A DNA stretch of 64,000 nucleotides. Source: Rothia nasimurium. Its GTDB lineage: Bacteria > Actinomycetota > Actinomycetes > Actinomycetales > Micrococcaceae. The position numbers and the translations under genes were made by a program. Below are positions 56,094 through 64,000 of this stretch, one piece after another. The stretch covers positions 62,001-126,000 of the forward strand of contig NZ_CAKMTJ010000007.1 of the NCBI RefSeq assembly GCF_928392795.1, in the 5' to 3' direction. A model generated the notes under the pieces. The model searched no databases, was not told the DNA's origin, and was given only the letters and a program-made list of their open reading frames with translations. The first letter of the stretch is position 1. Each line of letters begins with the position of its first letter.

Positions 56094-57527
56094 CTAGATA
56101 AAGGGTGGGGACCAGGCGTCCTGGGGGCCGGGGTTGAGGGTGGCCAGCAGGTCGTCCATGGCGGCGCTTTCGGTGGCGAAGGGGTCCTTGCACATGACGG
56201 TCAGGTGGGGCTTGTTGTTGAGTTTCAGGTGTACCCAGTCCACGGTGAAGGGCTCGCCGGCGTTGCGGGCAGCACTGATGAAGCGGCCGCGCAGGGAGGC
56301 CCTGGTGGCAGGAGGGTGCACGGTGGCATGGGCAATGTCATCGGGGCTGACCAGGTTCTTGACCAGGCCCTTGCGGGTGAGCAGGCCAAAGACGCCTCGT
56401 GCGGGGTCGATATCGTGGTAGGCCAAATCAAGCTGCTGGATTTTGGGGTCGTCGTAGCCACTGGCCCCGCGGGCGATGTAGGTATCGAGTAGCTTCTTTT
56501 TGATGGCCCAGTCAATTTCGGTATCGATCTGGGAGGTATCGCCGCTTTCCACCGCATCCAGGGCCCGGCCCCAGAGATCCAGGATATAGGGCACGTCCTC
56601 GTGGTGGGCCCCTTTCTCTTCGATGTAGCGGGTGGCGGCCACCTGGTAGTGACGTTGCAGGGTCAGGGCGTTGGCTTCACGGCCGTCCGCCAGGGGGAAG
56701 GTTGCTGTGCCGGTCAGGTCGTGGGAGATAACGCGCAGGGCGGTGGCGGTGTCTTTGATTTCGAAGTTCTCGAGGGGGTAGTAGTCCTCAAGCATGCGAA
56801 GCACCAGGTCGGTAGCCCCGAGTTTGAGCAGGGTGGTGGCCTGCGACATGTTGGAATCCCCGTTGATGACGTGCATACGACGGTAGAGCGAGGCGTCGGC
56901 GTGGGGCTCGTCGCGGGTGTTGATGATGGGGCGGGCCCTGGTGGTGGCTGTTGATGAGCCCTCCCAGATGTAGTCGGCGCGCTGGGAGAAGGAGAAGCTG
57001 GGCTGCCCCTCTGGCCCGAGCGGACGTCCGCCCCACTGCGGGGGGCCTGCCGGGTGTACCTTACCCGCCCCCACCACAATCTGGCGGGTAATCAGGAAGG
57101 GAATCAGGGAGCGGACCAGGCGGGAGAACTCCACCTTGCGCTCTAGCATGTAGTTCTCGTGGGAGCCGAAAGAGTTGCCCGCCGAGTCAACATTGTTTTT
57201 GAAGAGGAAAATCTGCCCCTGATAGCCCTCTGCTTCGAGGGAATCTTCTGCCTGGTTGACCAGGTCATTGAGCAGGTACTCCCCCGCCTTGTCCTGAATC
57301 AGGGCATCGCGAACCGAGGCGGTCTCGGCGGTGGCGTATTCGGGGTGGGATCCCACATCGAGGTAGAGTCGCCCGCCGTTGGGCAGGAAGACGTTGGAGG
57401 AACGCCAGGTGTCTACCACCGGTTTGAAGAGCTTGCGGGCGGCCTCTTCTGGGGCCAGGGGGCCAAGCCCTTTCGGGATGTATCTGATGCCGAACTCGGT
57501 TTCGATGCCGAATATTCTGCGTTCCAC
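56094..57527 (-). CDS. pafA: Pup--protein ligase
   Basis: A 477-residue ligase that joins the C-terminal glutamate of Pup to substrate lysines with ATP. IFGIETEFGI opens the glutamine-synthetase-like fold; the catalytic aspartate is D57 in LYLDVGSHPEYAT. RPIINTRDEPHAD and HVINGDSNMSQ line the nucleotide site. The GTG start has AAGGAAG upstream. It directly follows pup, with no prcB or prcA between, whereas in mycobacteria these genes stand there. Confidence 0.96.
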   Translation of the reverse strand: MERRIFGIETEFGIRYIPKGLGPLAPEEAARKLFKPVVDTWRSSNVFLPNGGRLYLDVGSHPEYATAETASVRDALIQDKAGEYLLNDLVNQAEDSLEAEGYQGQIFLFKNNVDSAGNSFGSHENYMLERKVEFSRLVRSLIPFLITRQIVVGAGKVHPAGPPQWGGRPLGPEGQPSFSFSQRADYIWEGSSTATTRARPIINTRDEPHADASLYRRMHVINGDSNMSQATTLLKLGATDLVLRMLEDYYPLENFEIKDTATALRVISHDLTGTATFPLADGREANALTLQRHYQVAATRYIEEKGAHHEDVPYILDLWGRALDAVESGDTSQIDTEIDWAIKKKLLDTYIARGASGYDDPKIQQLDLAYHDIDPARGVFGLLTRKGLVKNLVSPDDIAHATVHPPATRASLRGRFISAARNAGEPFTVDWVHLKLNNKPHLTVMCKDPFATESAAMDDLLATLNPGPQDAWSPPFI

Positions 57528-57579
57528 GGGTCTTCCTTAGGCGTTGGGGCGGGTACTGGCTGCTTGTGAGGGGCTGGGC

Positions 57580-57777
57580 CTACTGGCCGCCCTTTTGGAC
57601 GAAGCCCTTGACGAAGTCTTCGGCGTTCTCTTCGAGCACGCCGTCGATTTCTGCCAGCAGGTCATCGATGTCTGATACTGCCTGCTCGTTCACCTCGGTG
57701 TTCTGGTGGGCGATGGCTACTTCTTCTACCTGCTGGGAGGTGGTTGAGGTGGTGTTCTGACGCTGGATGCGGTCCAT
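57580..57777 (-). CDS. pup: Prokaryotic ubiquitin-like protein Pup
   Basis: A 65-residue, mostly disordered modifier. The C-terminal half (DIDDLLAEIDGVLEENAEDFVKGFVQ) is the region that folds on the ATPase, and it ends in GGQ. Glutamine must be converted to glutamate by Dop before PafA can attach it. AAAGAGAG precedes the ATG. It lies between dop and pafA. Confidence 0.97.
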   Translation of the reverse strand: MDRIQRQNTTSTTSQQVEEVAIAHQNTEVNEQAVSDIDDLLAEIDGVLEENAEDFVKGFVQKGGQ

Positions 57778-57806
57778 GATGTCTCTCTTTCTATGTGGTA
57801 TGACGG

Positions 57807-59411
57807 CTAGCTGTGCTGCTGCTGGCCGGCCAGTAGGGCAAAAAGCTGGTCTGCGTGCTCTAGCCCCAGGTGGGGTTCAACGATTTCGGCGGTAAAGTAC
57901 TCGGGGTTATCCATGGTCAGACGGTGCAGGTCGATGGAGAGCGGGTTGCGTACCGAGAGGGTGTCCCAGTTGGCTCCCACGACCTCGTCGGGCCAGGTGG
58001 TGATGAGTTTACCGCGCAAGTAGGCACGGGTGTCGCGTGGCGGCTCGGCGGCGGCCCGGGCAATGTCTTCGGGGCTGAAGAGTGTCTTCATGCGACCCAG
58101 GGCTACCAGCTTGTGGTACAGGCCCTTGCCGGGGCGGACGTCCGAATACTGCAGGTCGATGGCGGCCAGCTTGGGGTTATCCCAGCTCAGGCCCCGGTCA
58201 ACGTAGCCCTTCAGTAGGGCGTACTTGGCAACCCAGTCCAGGCGGTCGGCCAGGGATAGGGGGTTATCTGCCAGGACCTCTAGCACCTCGCCCCAAAGCT
58301 GCAGAATCTCGGCGGTTGCCTCATCGGGGTTGGTCTCTAGCGCGATGGCAGCATCGAGGTAGGCCCGCTGAATCTGCAGGGCGCTCATGCTGCCCCCGCC
58401 CGCGAGGGGCAGCTGGGTGCTCAGGGTCAGGTCGTGGCTGACCGTGTGCATGGCAGCAACCGGGTCAGCCAGTTTGATGGCGGGAGCAGTTTTCGCCTCA
58501 ATGAGGTTCAGCACCAGGGACATGGTGCCAAACTTGAGCAGGTTAGAGGTGTGCGATAGGTTAGCGTCGCCGGTGATCACGTGCAGGCGGCGATAGCGGT
58601 TGCTATCGGCGTGGGGCTCGTCGCGGGTGTTAATCAGAGGGCGGCGAACGGTGGTTTCCAGCCCGACGGTGCGCTCAAAGAAGTCAGCGCGCTGGGAAAT
58701 CTGAAAACCTGCCTGCTCCCCCGCTGTACCCAAGCCCAGCCGTCCTGCCCCCACCATGACCTGGCGGGTGGCGAAGAAGGGCAGCAGGCTAGCTGCCAGG
58801 TACTCAAAATCGACGGTGCGGGGCACCAGATAGTTCTCGTGGGAACCGTAGGACTGGCCCTTGCCGTCCGTATTGTTCTTGTAGAGGTTGACCGCAGGCA
58901 TAGCCGAACTCTGGCTAGCGGTTACCTTTTCAATGGTGGCTACGGTTTGTGCGGCGATGTGGTCGCCTGCCGCATCCCAGAGGACGGCGTCGCGCGGGTT
59001 AGTCACCTCGGGCGAGGAGTACTCGGGGTGGGCATGGTCCACGTAGAAACGGGCCCCGTTGGGCAGAATCGAGTTCATGGTGACCGCGTCCCAGTCGATA
59101 CGCTCGGCAAAATGCCCGGCCTCGCTCAGGGCTTCTGCTGCGATGTCTTCGCTGGTGAGCACGTGGGCGGTATCGGTTAGCTGGGTGGGGTGGGCCTGCT
59201 CGCGCGGCATGTCGAAACCGCGAGCATCGGCTAACGGTGCTTCTGAACCGTACTCCCAGCGGGTTTCAAGGGCCGCTGAGAGCTCCTGCTTGAAAAGGGT
59301 GTCGTAGGTGTTGACTACAAAGGCAGAGAGCACCGTGGGGTTGGCGTGGGGCTTTTCCGGGGCGTGCACCCCGTACTCGGTCTCGGCCCCCATGATACGG
59401 CGAACAGTCAT
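57807..59411 (-). CDS. dop: Pup deamidase/depupylase
   Basis: A 534-residue homologue of PafA that deamidates Pup and removes it from proteins. IMGAETEYGVHAP starts the fold; the catalytic aspartate is in RFYVDHAHPEYSSPE (about residue 125). RPLINTRDEPHADSNRYRRLHVITGDANLS matches the PafA region, as expected for paralogues. It begins two bases after the arc stop, so arc and dop are coupled, and pup follows 30 bases downstream. Confidence 0.95.
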   Translation of the reverse strand: MTVRRIMGAETEYGVHAPEKPHANPTVLSAFVVNTYDTLFKQELSAALETRWEYGSEAPLADARGFDMPREQAHPTQLTDTAHVLTSEDIAAEALSEAGHFAERIDWDAVTMNSILPNGARFYVDHAHPEYSSPEVTNPRDAVLWDAAGDHIAAQTVATIEKVTASQSSAMPAVNLYKNNTDGKGQSYGSHENYLVPRTVDFEYLAASLLPFFATRQVMVGAGRLGLGTAGEQAGFQISQRADFFERTVGLETTVRRPLINTRDEPHADSNRYRRLHVITGDANLSHTSNLLKFGTMSLVLNLIEAKTAPAIKLADPVAAMHTVSHDLTLSTQLPLAGGGSMSALQIQRAYLDAAIALETNPDEATAEILQLWGEVLEVLADNPLSLADRLDWVAKYALLKGYVDRGLSWDNPKLAAIDLQYSDVRPGKGLYHKLVALGRMKTLFSPEDIARAAAEPPRDTRAYLRGKLITTWPDEVVGANWDTLSVRNPLSIDLHRLTMDNPEYFTAEIVEPHLGLEHADQLFALLAGQQQHS

Positions 59412-59413
59412 CG

Positions 59414-61099
59414 CTAGACCCCCGCTCCGGTATCGACGGCACGAGCCGGGGCTGCGTTAAGCACGCGCAAACGAATGTTGAGGGTGGAGAGGACGTCCTC
59501 AATTTCGCTGGCCTGGGGCACCTCGACCTGGTCCTCGAATTCTGCGCGCACGGCCTCAAGCAGGTGCTCGGTGCTGATGCCCTCAGCCCCGGTAGACAGG
59601 TAAGACTTAATCGCCAGCTTCTTAGCCTGATCGACGATATTGCGGATCACTGCGCCCGAGAGGAAGTCGCCCCTGAAGAGCCAGCGGCTCACGCCGTTCT
59701 CTAGATCAACGCTGATGTAACGGTTCGCCGGCTCAGCGGAGAAGAGGTGTTCAATGACCGTCTCAATCATGCTGGCAACAGCTTTCTGCTGGGACCCGGC
59801 TCGTGCCACCTCAGCCTGACTAATCGGCAGGTCCTCTGTCAGGTAAAGCCCGAAGATTTCGGCAGCGCCGGCCCTGTTGGGGCGGTTAATGCGGATCTTC
59901 ACGTCCAAACGCCCCGGGCGCAGCACGGCCGGGTCAATCATGTCTTCGCGGTTGGTCGCACCAATCACAATGACGTTATCCAGGCTCTCAACCCCGTCAA
60001 TCTCAGCCAGAAGCTGGGGCACAATGGTGGTTTCTACGTCCGAAGACCGGCCCGAACCGCGGGTGCGGAAGAGCGACTCCATCTCGTCAAAGAAAACCAC
60101 CACGGGGTGGCCCGCTCGTGCCTTGTCGCGGGCAGCAGAGAAGATATCGCGAATCTGTCGCTCGGTCTCACCCACATACTTATCCAGCAGCTCCGGGCCC
60201 TTGATGTTCAAGAAGTAGCCGGTCTTTTTACCATTCTCAGACCGCTCCGCAGCCCGCGCAGCCAGAGAGTTAGCCACAGCCTTGGCAATCAGGGTCTTAC
60301 CGTTGCCGGGAGGGCCGTAGAGCAAGATACCCTTGGGCGGGGTGAGGCGGTACTGGCGGTAAATATCGGGGTGCAGGAAGGGCAGTTCAACGGCGTCCCT
60401 AATCAGGTCAATCTGGTCACCCAGGCCACCGATATTGTCATAGGTAACATCGGGTACCTCTTCCAGCACCAGCTCCTGGGCATCGGTATGGGGAACCAGG
60501 GAGGTCACCATCTGAATACGCGAATCGTAGGTGACGGTATCCCCCACCCGCAGCTCGTCCGGGTCCAGAGCGCCCGAGATGCGGGCCACAGCCTTTGACT
60601 GGTTGGGCAGGTCAACCACCAGGTGATCGTGATCGAGCACCTCACGCACCGTCACCACATCACCGTAGCCCTCAAACCCCAGCGACACCACGGCCTGGGT
60701 CTGCTCGTTGAGCAGGACGGTCATACCCGGCTTCACCTGGGCAATCGGCAACAGGGGTGAGCAGGTGATACGCACCAGACGGCCGCCCAAGAGCACATCA
60801 AGATACTCCTCAATCTCAGCCGGAGTCTTGCCCTCGGCAAGATCCTGGTAGGTCATCGTCGCCCCGTGCACCCCCAGCACCAGGGCAGAATTCAGCGGCG
60901 GAGCCACCTCCTGAGCCAGCGCCATGCGCAGGTGCTCAATCTCGTTCTTAGTCTTGGTCAGAGCCGTCACCAGTTTTTGATTACGCTCACCAGCGGCCCG
61001 CAACTGCCGGTCAAGGTTGCGGCGGTTATCGTTGGCTATGTTGAGCTGCCGCAGAATTCGCTCGTAATCAACCGACGAGACGGTCAAACGTTCATTCAT
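59414..61099 (-). CDS. arc: AAA ATPase ARC (Mpa)
   Basis: A 561-residue AAA ring ATPase that unfolds pupylated proteins. An N-terminal coiled coil (about 10-62) captures Pup; two OB folds follow; Walker A GPPGNGKT is at 262-269, Walker B is in VVFFDEMESLF, and the pore-loop region is YFLNIKGPELLDKYVG. Mpa/ARC proteins that dock on a 20S proteasome end in a GQYL-like motif; this one ends RAVDTGAGV, with no such tail. With no prcBA in the window it may work without a proteasome. Confidence 0.95.
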   Translation of the reverse strand: MNERLTVSSVDYERILRQLNIANDNRRNLDRQLRAAGERNQKLVTALTKTKNEIEHLRMALAQEVAPPLNSALVLGVHGATMTYQDLAEGKTPAEIEEYLDVLLGGRLVRITCSPLLPIAQVKPGMTVLLNEQTQAVVSLGFEGYGDVVTVREVLDHDHLVVDLPNQSKAVARISGALDPDELRVGDTVTYDSRIQMVTSLVPHTDAQELVLEEVPDVTYDNIGGLGDQIDLIRDAVELPFLHPDIYRQYRLTPPKGILLYGPPGNGKTLIAKAVANSLAARAAERSENGKKTGYFLNIKGPELLDKYVGETERQIRDIFSAARDKARAGHPVVVFFDEMESLFRTRGSGRSSDVETTIVPQLLAEIDGVESLDNVIVIGATNREDMIDPAVLRPGRLDVKIRINRPNRAGAAEIFGLYLTEDLPISQAEVARAGSQQKAVASMIETVIEHLFSAEPANRYISVDLENGVSRWLFRGDFLSGAVIRNIVDQAKKLAIKSYLSTGAEGISTEHLLEAVRAEFEDQVEVPQASEIEDVLSTLNIRLRVLNAAPARAVDTGAGV

Positions 61100-61143
61100 G
61101 CTGGAGGCACTTCCTTCTGGTAAGACTCACCGGTGAGCCAGAA

Positions 61144-61173
61144 CCCCGCCACCCCAAAACTCGGGTAGCGGGG
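61144..61173 (-). other. Hairpin between trmI and arc
   Basis: CCCCGCCACCC (61144-61154) and GGGTAGCGGGG (61163-61173) form a near-perfect stem with one mismatch. No T-run on the minus strand follows; it could attenuate read-through from trmI. Confidence 0.5.
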
Positions 61174-61186
61174 CCGTCATGGGGTT

Positions 61187-62221
61187 TTAGTTTTCGGAAT
61201 CCTGGTCAGTCTGCGCTGCCTCAGCCTTCTGGGCTGCTGAAGCTGCCTTCTCAGCCAGGTTCAGGGCATCTCGGCCAGCCCGGCGCAGCTTGCGGTCAGA
61301 GACGTTACGCTCACCCAGGGCTGCCGGAGTCCAGGCGTTGAGATCCTCTTCTGAGAAATCGGTCTTGGAGGCACGACGCTTAGGGGCCAGACGCTCCGCC
61401 CCGTCGGCCAGACGACGGGCGGTAATGAGGAAGCCGGTGTGGGCTACCATGCGATGGTCGGGGCGAACTGCCAGGCCCTCAACGTGCCAGCCGCGCACCA
61501 TGGTTTCGTGGGATTCGGGCTCGGTGAAGCGGCCATCGGCGCGCAGGGCCTCAGCCACGCGGGAGAGCTGGGTTACGGTTGCAACGTAGCAGATGATGAC
61601 GCCACCGGGCGCCAGGGCGGTGGCTACAGCATCCAGGCACTCCCAGGGGGCCAGCATGTCGAGGACGGCGCGGTCTACGCTACCGGGTTCTTCGACCTCG
61701 CCCAGTGCTTCAGCCAAATCGCCCAGGGTCAGCGACCAGGCGGGGTGCTCCCCACCGAAGAAGGTCTCGATGTTGCCGCGGGCGATATCGGCAAATTCTT
61801 CTCGGCGTTCGAAAGAGCGCAGGTGGCCGCCGTCCCCCACGGCCCGCAGCAGGGCGATAGAGAGGGCACCGGAGCCGACGCCAGCTTCAATCACGCGGGC
61901 ACCGGGGAAGATATCGGCCATGGCCACAATCTGGCCGGCGTCCTTGGGGTAGACCACGGCAGCGCCGCGGGGCATAGAAAGCACAAAGTCCTTGTAGAGC
62001 GGGCGCAGGGCCTGGAACTTGAACCCCTCGGAGTTTTCAATCACGGTGCCCTCAACGTTGCCGATGAGCTCGCTGTGCTTAAAGAAACCGCGGTGGGAGT
62101 GGTACTCCCCGCCTTCAGCCAGGGTAATGGTGGTCATGCGTCCGCGCTCGTCGGTTAGCTGGACGCGCTCTCCCGGGCGGAAGGGGCCACGGCGGTTGAC
62201 ACTACCGGTAGGGGTGCTCAT
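61187..62221 (-). CDS. trmI: tRNA (adenine(58)-N(1))-methyltransferase
   Basis: A 344-residue SAM-dependent enzyme making m1A58 in the T-loop. The N-terminal beta domain (FRPGERVQLTDERGR) is followed by the Rossmann core with VIEAGVGSGALSIALL (about residue 125) and the catalytic VLDMLAPWE. A charged C-terminal extension (about 285-344, Ala/Glu/Lys-rich) is longer than usual. ATG at 62221 is chosen, with GAGAAA upstream; the frame from 62290 would overlap the upstream gene. trmI-arc adjacency is conserved in actinobacteria. Confidence 0.93.
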   Translation of the reverse strand: MSTPTGSVNRRGPFRPGERVQLTDERGRMTTITLAEGGEYHSHRGFFKHSELIGNVEGTVIENSEGFKFQALRPLYKDFVLSMPRGAAVVYPKDAGQIVAMADIFPGARVIEAGVGSGALSIALLRAVGDGGHLRSFERREEFADIARGNIETFFGGEHPAWSLTLGDLAEALGEVEEPGSVDRAVLDMLAPWECLDAVATALAPGGVIICYVATVTQLSRVAEALRADGRFTEPESHETMVRGWHVEGLAVRPDHRMVAHTGFLITARRLADGAERLAPKRRASKTDFSEEDLNAWTPAALGERNVSDRKLRRAGRDALNLAEKAASAAQKAEAAQTDQDSEN

Positions 62222-62286
62222 AAGGTCAGATTTCTCTTTCGTTTTTGGTCTGGTTTCTTCTATTGTCTCAGAAAAGCGCGGTGGGG

Positions 62287-63432
62287 TCATTTAGATGAAG
62301 ACGTGCCAGCGCCCACGGTGGCGAGCACCGCCTGGGTCATGGCCTGGGAGGTCACCAGCCCTACGGGGGTGGCGGCGTCCATCACCACCCAGGTGAGGTT
62401 CTGCCCCCGCTGCTCTTCGGGCAGCCGGTAGTGGGCAAAGCCGCTGTACTCATCGAGGGTGTCGATGTAACCGGTCTGGATGCCCAGGGTGCGGGCTGCA
62501 AGGGGCTGGGCGATTGCAGCTAGAGGCTGCTGGTCAAGAGTGCCCAGCGAGGCAGCGAGCGTTGTGGGTTCAACGAGGGCTAGGGGGTGCACGGATGTTC
62601 CCTGCTGCTCTACCAGGAGAAGGTGGGATACGCCGTCCCAGCGCTGGTGGGCACCACCGATGCTGCTGTGCGGGTCAGCAAGCTGGGCGGGAACCATCAG
62701 GGCGGACGCCCGTAGGGGGTGGTGAGGGTCAGAATCCTGCGCGAGTTGTTTGAGGGAGTGGTTGGTACCGCTCCACAGATAAAAGGCCAGGGCAGCGGCC
62801 ACCAGTAACACCCAGGGGGACCGCCACAGGCCGGTAAAGAGCAGGGCGCTAGCTAAGAGGGCAAGGAGCAGAAGTCCCGTATAGGCCGTCACCCGGGTTG
62901 CCACCGACCGGCGTCCTACCAGGATAAAGACCAGGGCTTCGAGGGCATAGCCACCGTCGAGGGGGAAGGCCGGTATCAGGTTAAAAATACCGATAGCAAG
63001 GTTGACCTGGGCAGCTAAGGCGAAGCCAAAGAAGTCGGCGGAACCCGTCACCAGCCAGATAAGCTGGCACAGGGCCGCTACCGCAAAGTTCACCAGCGGG
63101 CCAGCCACCGACACCAGCAGCGAGGTAGCTGCCGAAGCGGTCTGCATCTTGGTCTGCCCGCCCCACATGTTCAGGGAGATGGACGAAATCCGCACCCCCC
63201 GTGCCCGGCCCACAGCTGCGTGGGCAAGTTCGTGGGCGAAAACACCCAGCGCCAGGGTACCGGCAACCACACCTGCAGCGAGATAGCCCTGCACCTCTGT
63301 TAAAGACCGCAATGACGCCAGATTCATACCGTAACCCACCACAACCAAAGCCATGAGGGGGAACCAGGAGAGGCGCAGATATATTGGCGCCCCCGCGAAA
63401 GAACCAATCCGAAGACCCGGATGGGACGTCAT
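62287..63432 (-). CDS. Site-2 protease family protein (M50)
   Basis: A 381-residue intramembrane zinc protease of the Rip3-like group. The catalytic motif is in FAHELAHAAVG (about residue 68) and the third metal ligand in NLIPAFPLDGGYALEAL; helices surround both. The C-terminal 170 residues are soluble; two short halves have a CBS-like outline (ASALMVPAQLADPHSS; WVVMDAATPVGLVTSQAM) but with weak conservation. Such enzymes cleave membrane-spanning regulators. It is adjacent to trmI, as in related genomes. First gene of the minus-strand block. Confidence 0.9.
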   Translation of the reverse strand: MTSHPGLRIGSFAGAPIYLRLSWFPLMALVVVGYGMNLASLRSLTEVQGYLAAGVVAGTLALGVFAHELAHAAVGRARGVRISSISLNMWGGQTKMQTASAATSLLVSVAGPLVNFAVAALCQLIWLVTGSADFFGFALAAQVNLAIGIFNLIPAFPLDGGYALEALVFILVGRRSVATRVTAYTGLLLLALLASALLFTGLWRSPWVLLVAAALAFYLWSGTNHSLKQLAQDSDPHHPLRASALMVPAQLADPHSSIGGAHQRWDGVSHLLLVEQQGTSVHPLALVEPTTLAASLGTLDQQPLAAIAQPLAARTLGIQTGYIDTLDEYSGFAHYRLPEEQRGQNLTWVVMDAATPVGLVTSQAMTQAVLATVGAGTSSSK

Positions 63433-63526
63433 ACCTTTACCTCCTGAGCGCTACATCACCGGAGCTACCGCCCCGGAACTCTCTAGTCTATTGCCTGTAG
63501 AGGTTACGGCCTATCAGGAGTAGGAT

Positions 63527-64000
63527 ATGGGGGTGATTAATCAGCCCCTCCCCCTCAACGCTCTGAACCATTTTGCAAGCACCTCCACCCTACCGGCTCA
63601 CGCCCCCACCGTGCTCCTGGTCGGTTTCGCTGGGTGGAATGACGCCGGTGATGCCGTTATCGACGCCTTCCGCGCACTGTGGGAGCACTACCCCGCCACA
63701 CCGGCGCCCGGCTTTGACGTGAGCGGCTGCTACAACTACACCGAAACCCGGCCTCTTCTGAGTATCGACGAGGACGGCACCCAGCGCATTGCCTGGCCCG
63801 ATACAGTCTTCACCGAGGCACACACCACCGCCGGCGTCCGCCTGCTGACCCTCTCGGGTCCCGAACCCTCCATGAACTGGCAGACCTACATCGAGCGTTT
63901 TAAAGACCTGGTGCAACGGGAACAGGTTGACCTGGTTGTTTTCTGCGGGGCCCTGCTCGATGAGGTCCCCCATACCCGCCCCCTGCCGCTGAGCGTTACC
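63527..64000 (+). CDS. PAC2 family protein, 5' part
   Basis: 158 codons open to the window end with no stop, so the gene is truncated on the right. ATG at 63527 has AGGAG seven bases upstream. The segment VLLVGFAGWNDAGDAVIDAF (from about residue 29) is the PAC2 (proteasome assembly chaperone 2-like) signature, and LTLSGPEPSMNWQTY plus VVFCGALLDEVPHTRPL follow the family. PAC2 proteins are found near the Pup locus in many actinobacteria; their bacterial function is unknown. Divergent from the M50 gene. Confidence 0.88.
   Translation, partial: MGVINQPLPLNALNHFASTSTLPAHAPTVLLVGFAGWNDAGDAVIDAFRALWEHYPATPAPGFDVSGCYNYTETRPLLSIDEDGTQRIAWPDTVFTEAHTTAGVRLLTLSGPEPSMNWQTYIERFKDLVQREQVDLVVFCGALLDEVPHTRPLPLSVT

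Overview
The window is ordinary chromosomal DNA from a high-GC Gram-positive bacterium (about 60% GC by eye). Gene content and order point to the actinobacterial family Micrococcaceae, most likely Rothia or a close relative. Supporting markers are RbpA, polyprenol-phosphate mannose synthase, the bcc-aa3 respiratory supercomplex genes (qcrCAB, ctaCDEF), Pup/PafA/Dop/ARC, a fused PafBC, HelY, and DUF3043, DUF3097 and DUF3054 proteins. The genus is an inference; the phylum-level call is secure. I see no prophage, insertion sequence, CRISPR array, rRNA or tRNA. Coding density is high and most gene ends carry a clear hairpin terminator.

Layout. 1-2.9 kb: 3' end of priA, then a glycosyltransferase and an alpha/beta hydrolase on the minus strand. 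3.1-11.3 kb: leuS, a DegV protein, a competence operon (comEA, comEC and a separate metallo-beta-lactamase gene) and holA. 11.4-17.5 kb: rpsT, a PemK-like protein, lepA-hemW, DUF4870 and DUF3097. 17.5-24.7 kb: a CIRCE operator followed by a collinear run hrcA-dnaJ-rsmE-phoH-ybeY-corC-era (heat shock, ribosome maturation). 24.8-31 kb: an LCP cell-wall ligase, leuA preceded by a leucine leader-peptide attenuator, recO-uppS and pyrD. 31-43.6 kb: DUF3043, an M20 dipeptidase, an ErpA-like Fe-S carrier, then the respiratory block: ctaC-ctaD-ctaF (+) converging on ctaE-qcrC-qcrA-qcrB (-), with a 10 x 10-bp perfect tandem repeat in the convergent gap; then trpD and DUF3054. 43.8-45.9 kb: NfeD/SPFH pair and rbpA. 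45.9-63.4 kb: a long minus-strand block with ppm, a degenerate amidohydrolase, helY, tatC-tatA, a small membrane protein, pafBC, two FKBP isomerases, pafA-pup-dop-arc, trmI and a site-2 protease. The window ends in a truncated PAC2-family gene.

How parts work together. The cta and qcr genes encode the menaquinol:oxygen supercomplex. Pup, Dop, PafA and ARC form a pupylation module, but proteasome genes prcB/prcA are absent from the place they occupy in mycobacteria and ARC lacks the usual proteasome-docking C-terminus. ComEA, ComEC and the detached metallo-beta-lactamase protein would import transforming DNA.

Most notable unexplained signals: (1) a dispersed, strand-neutral 9-mer GGCGGACGC, 16 exact copies located by eye against about 1.7 expected, usually extended to GGGCGGACGC; (2) the perfect 10 x 10-bp tandem repeat; (3) the leuA leader; (4) pupylation without a local proteasome; (5) a metal-ligand-less amidohydrolase; (6) DnaA-box-like sites and a three-way-junction fold upstream of the competence operon.
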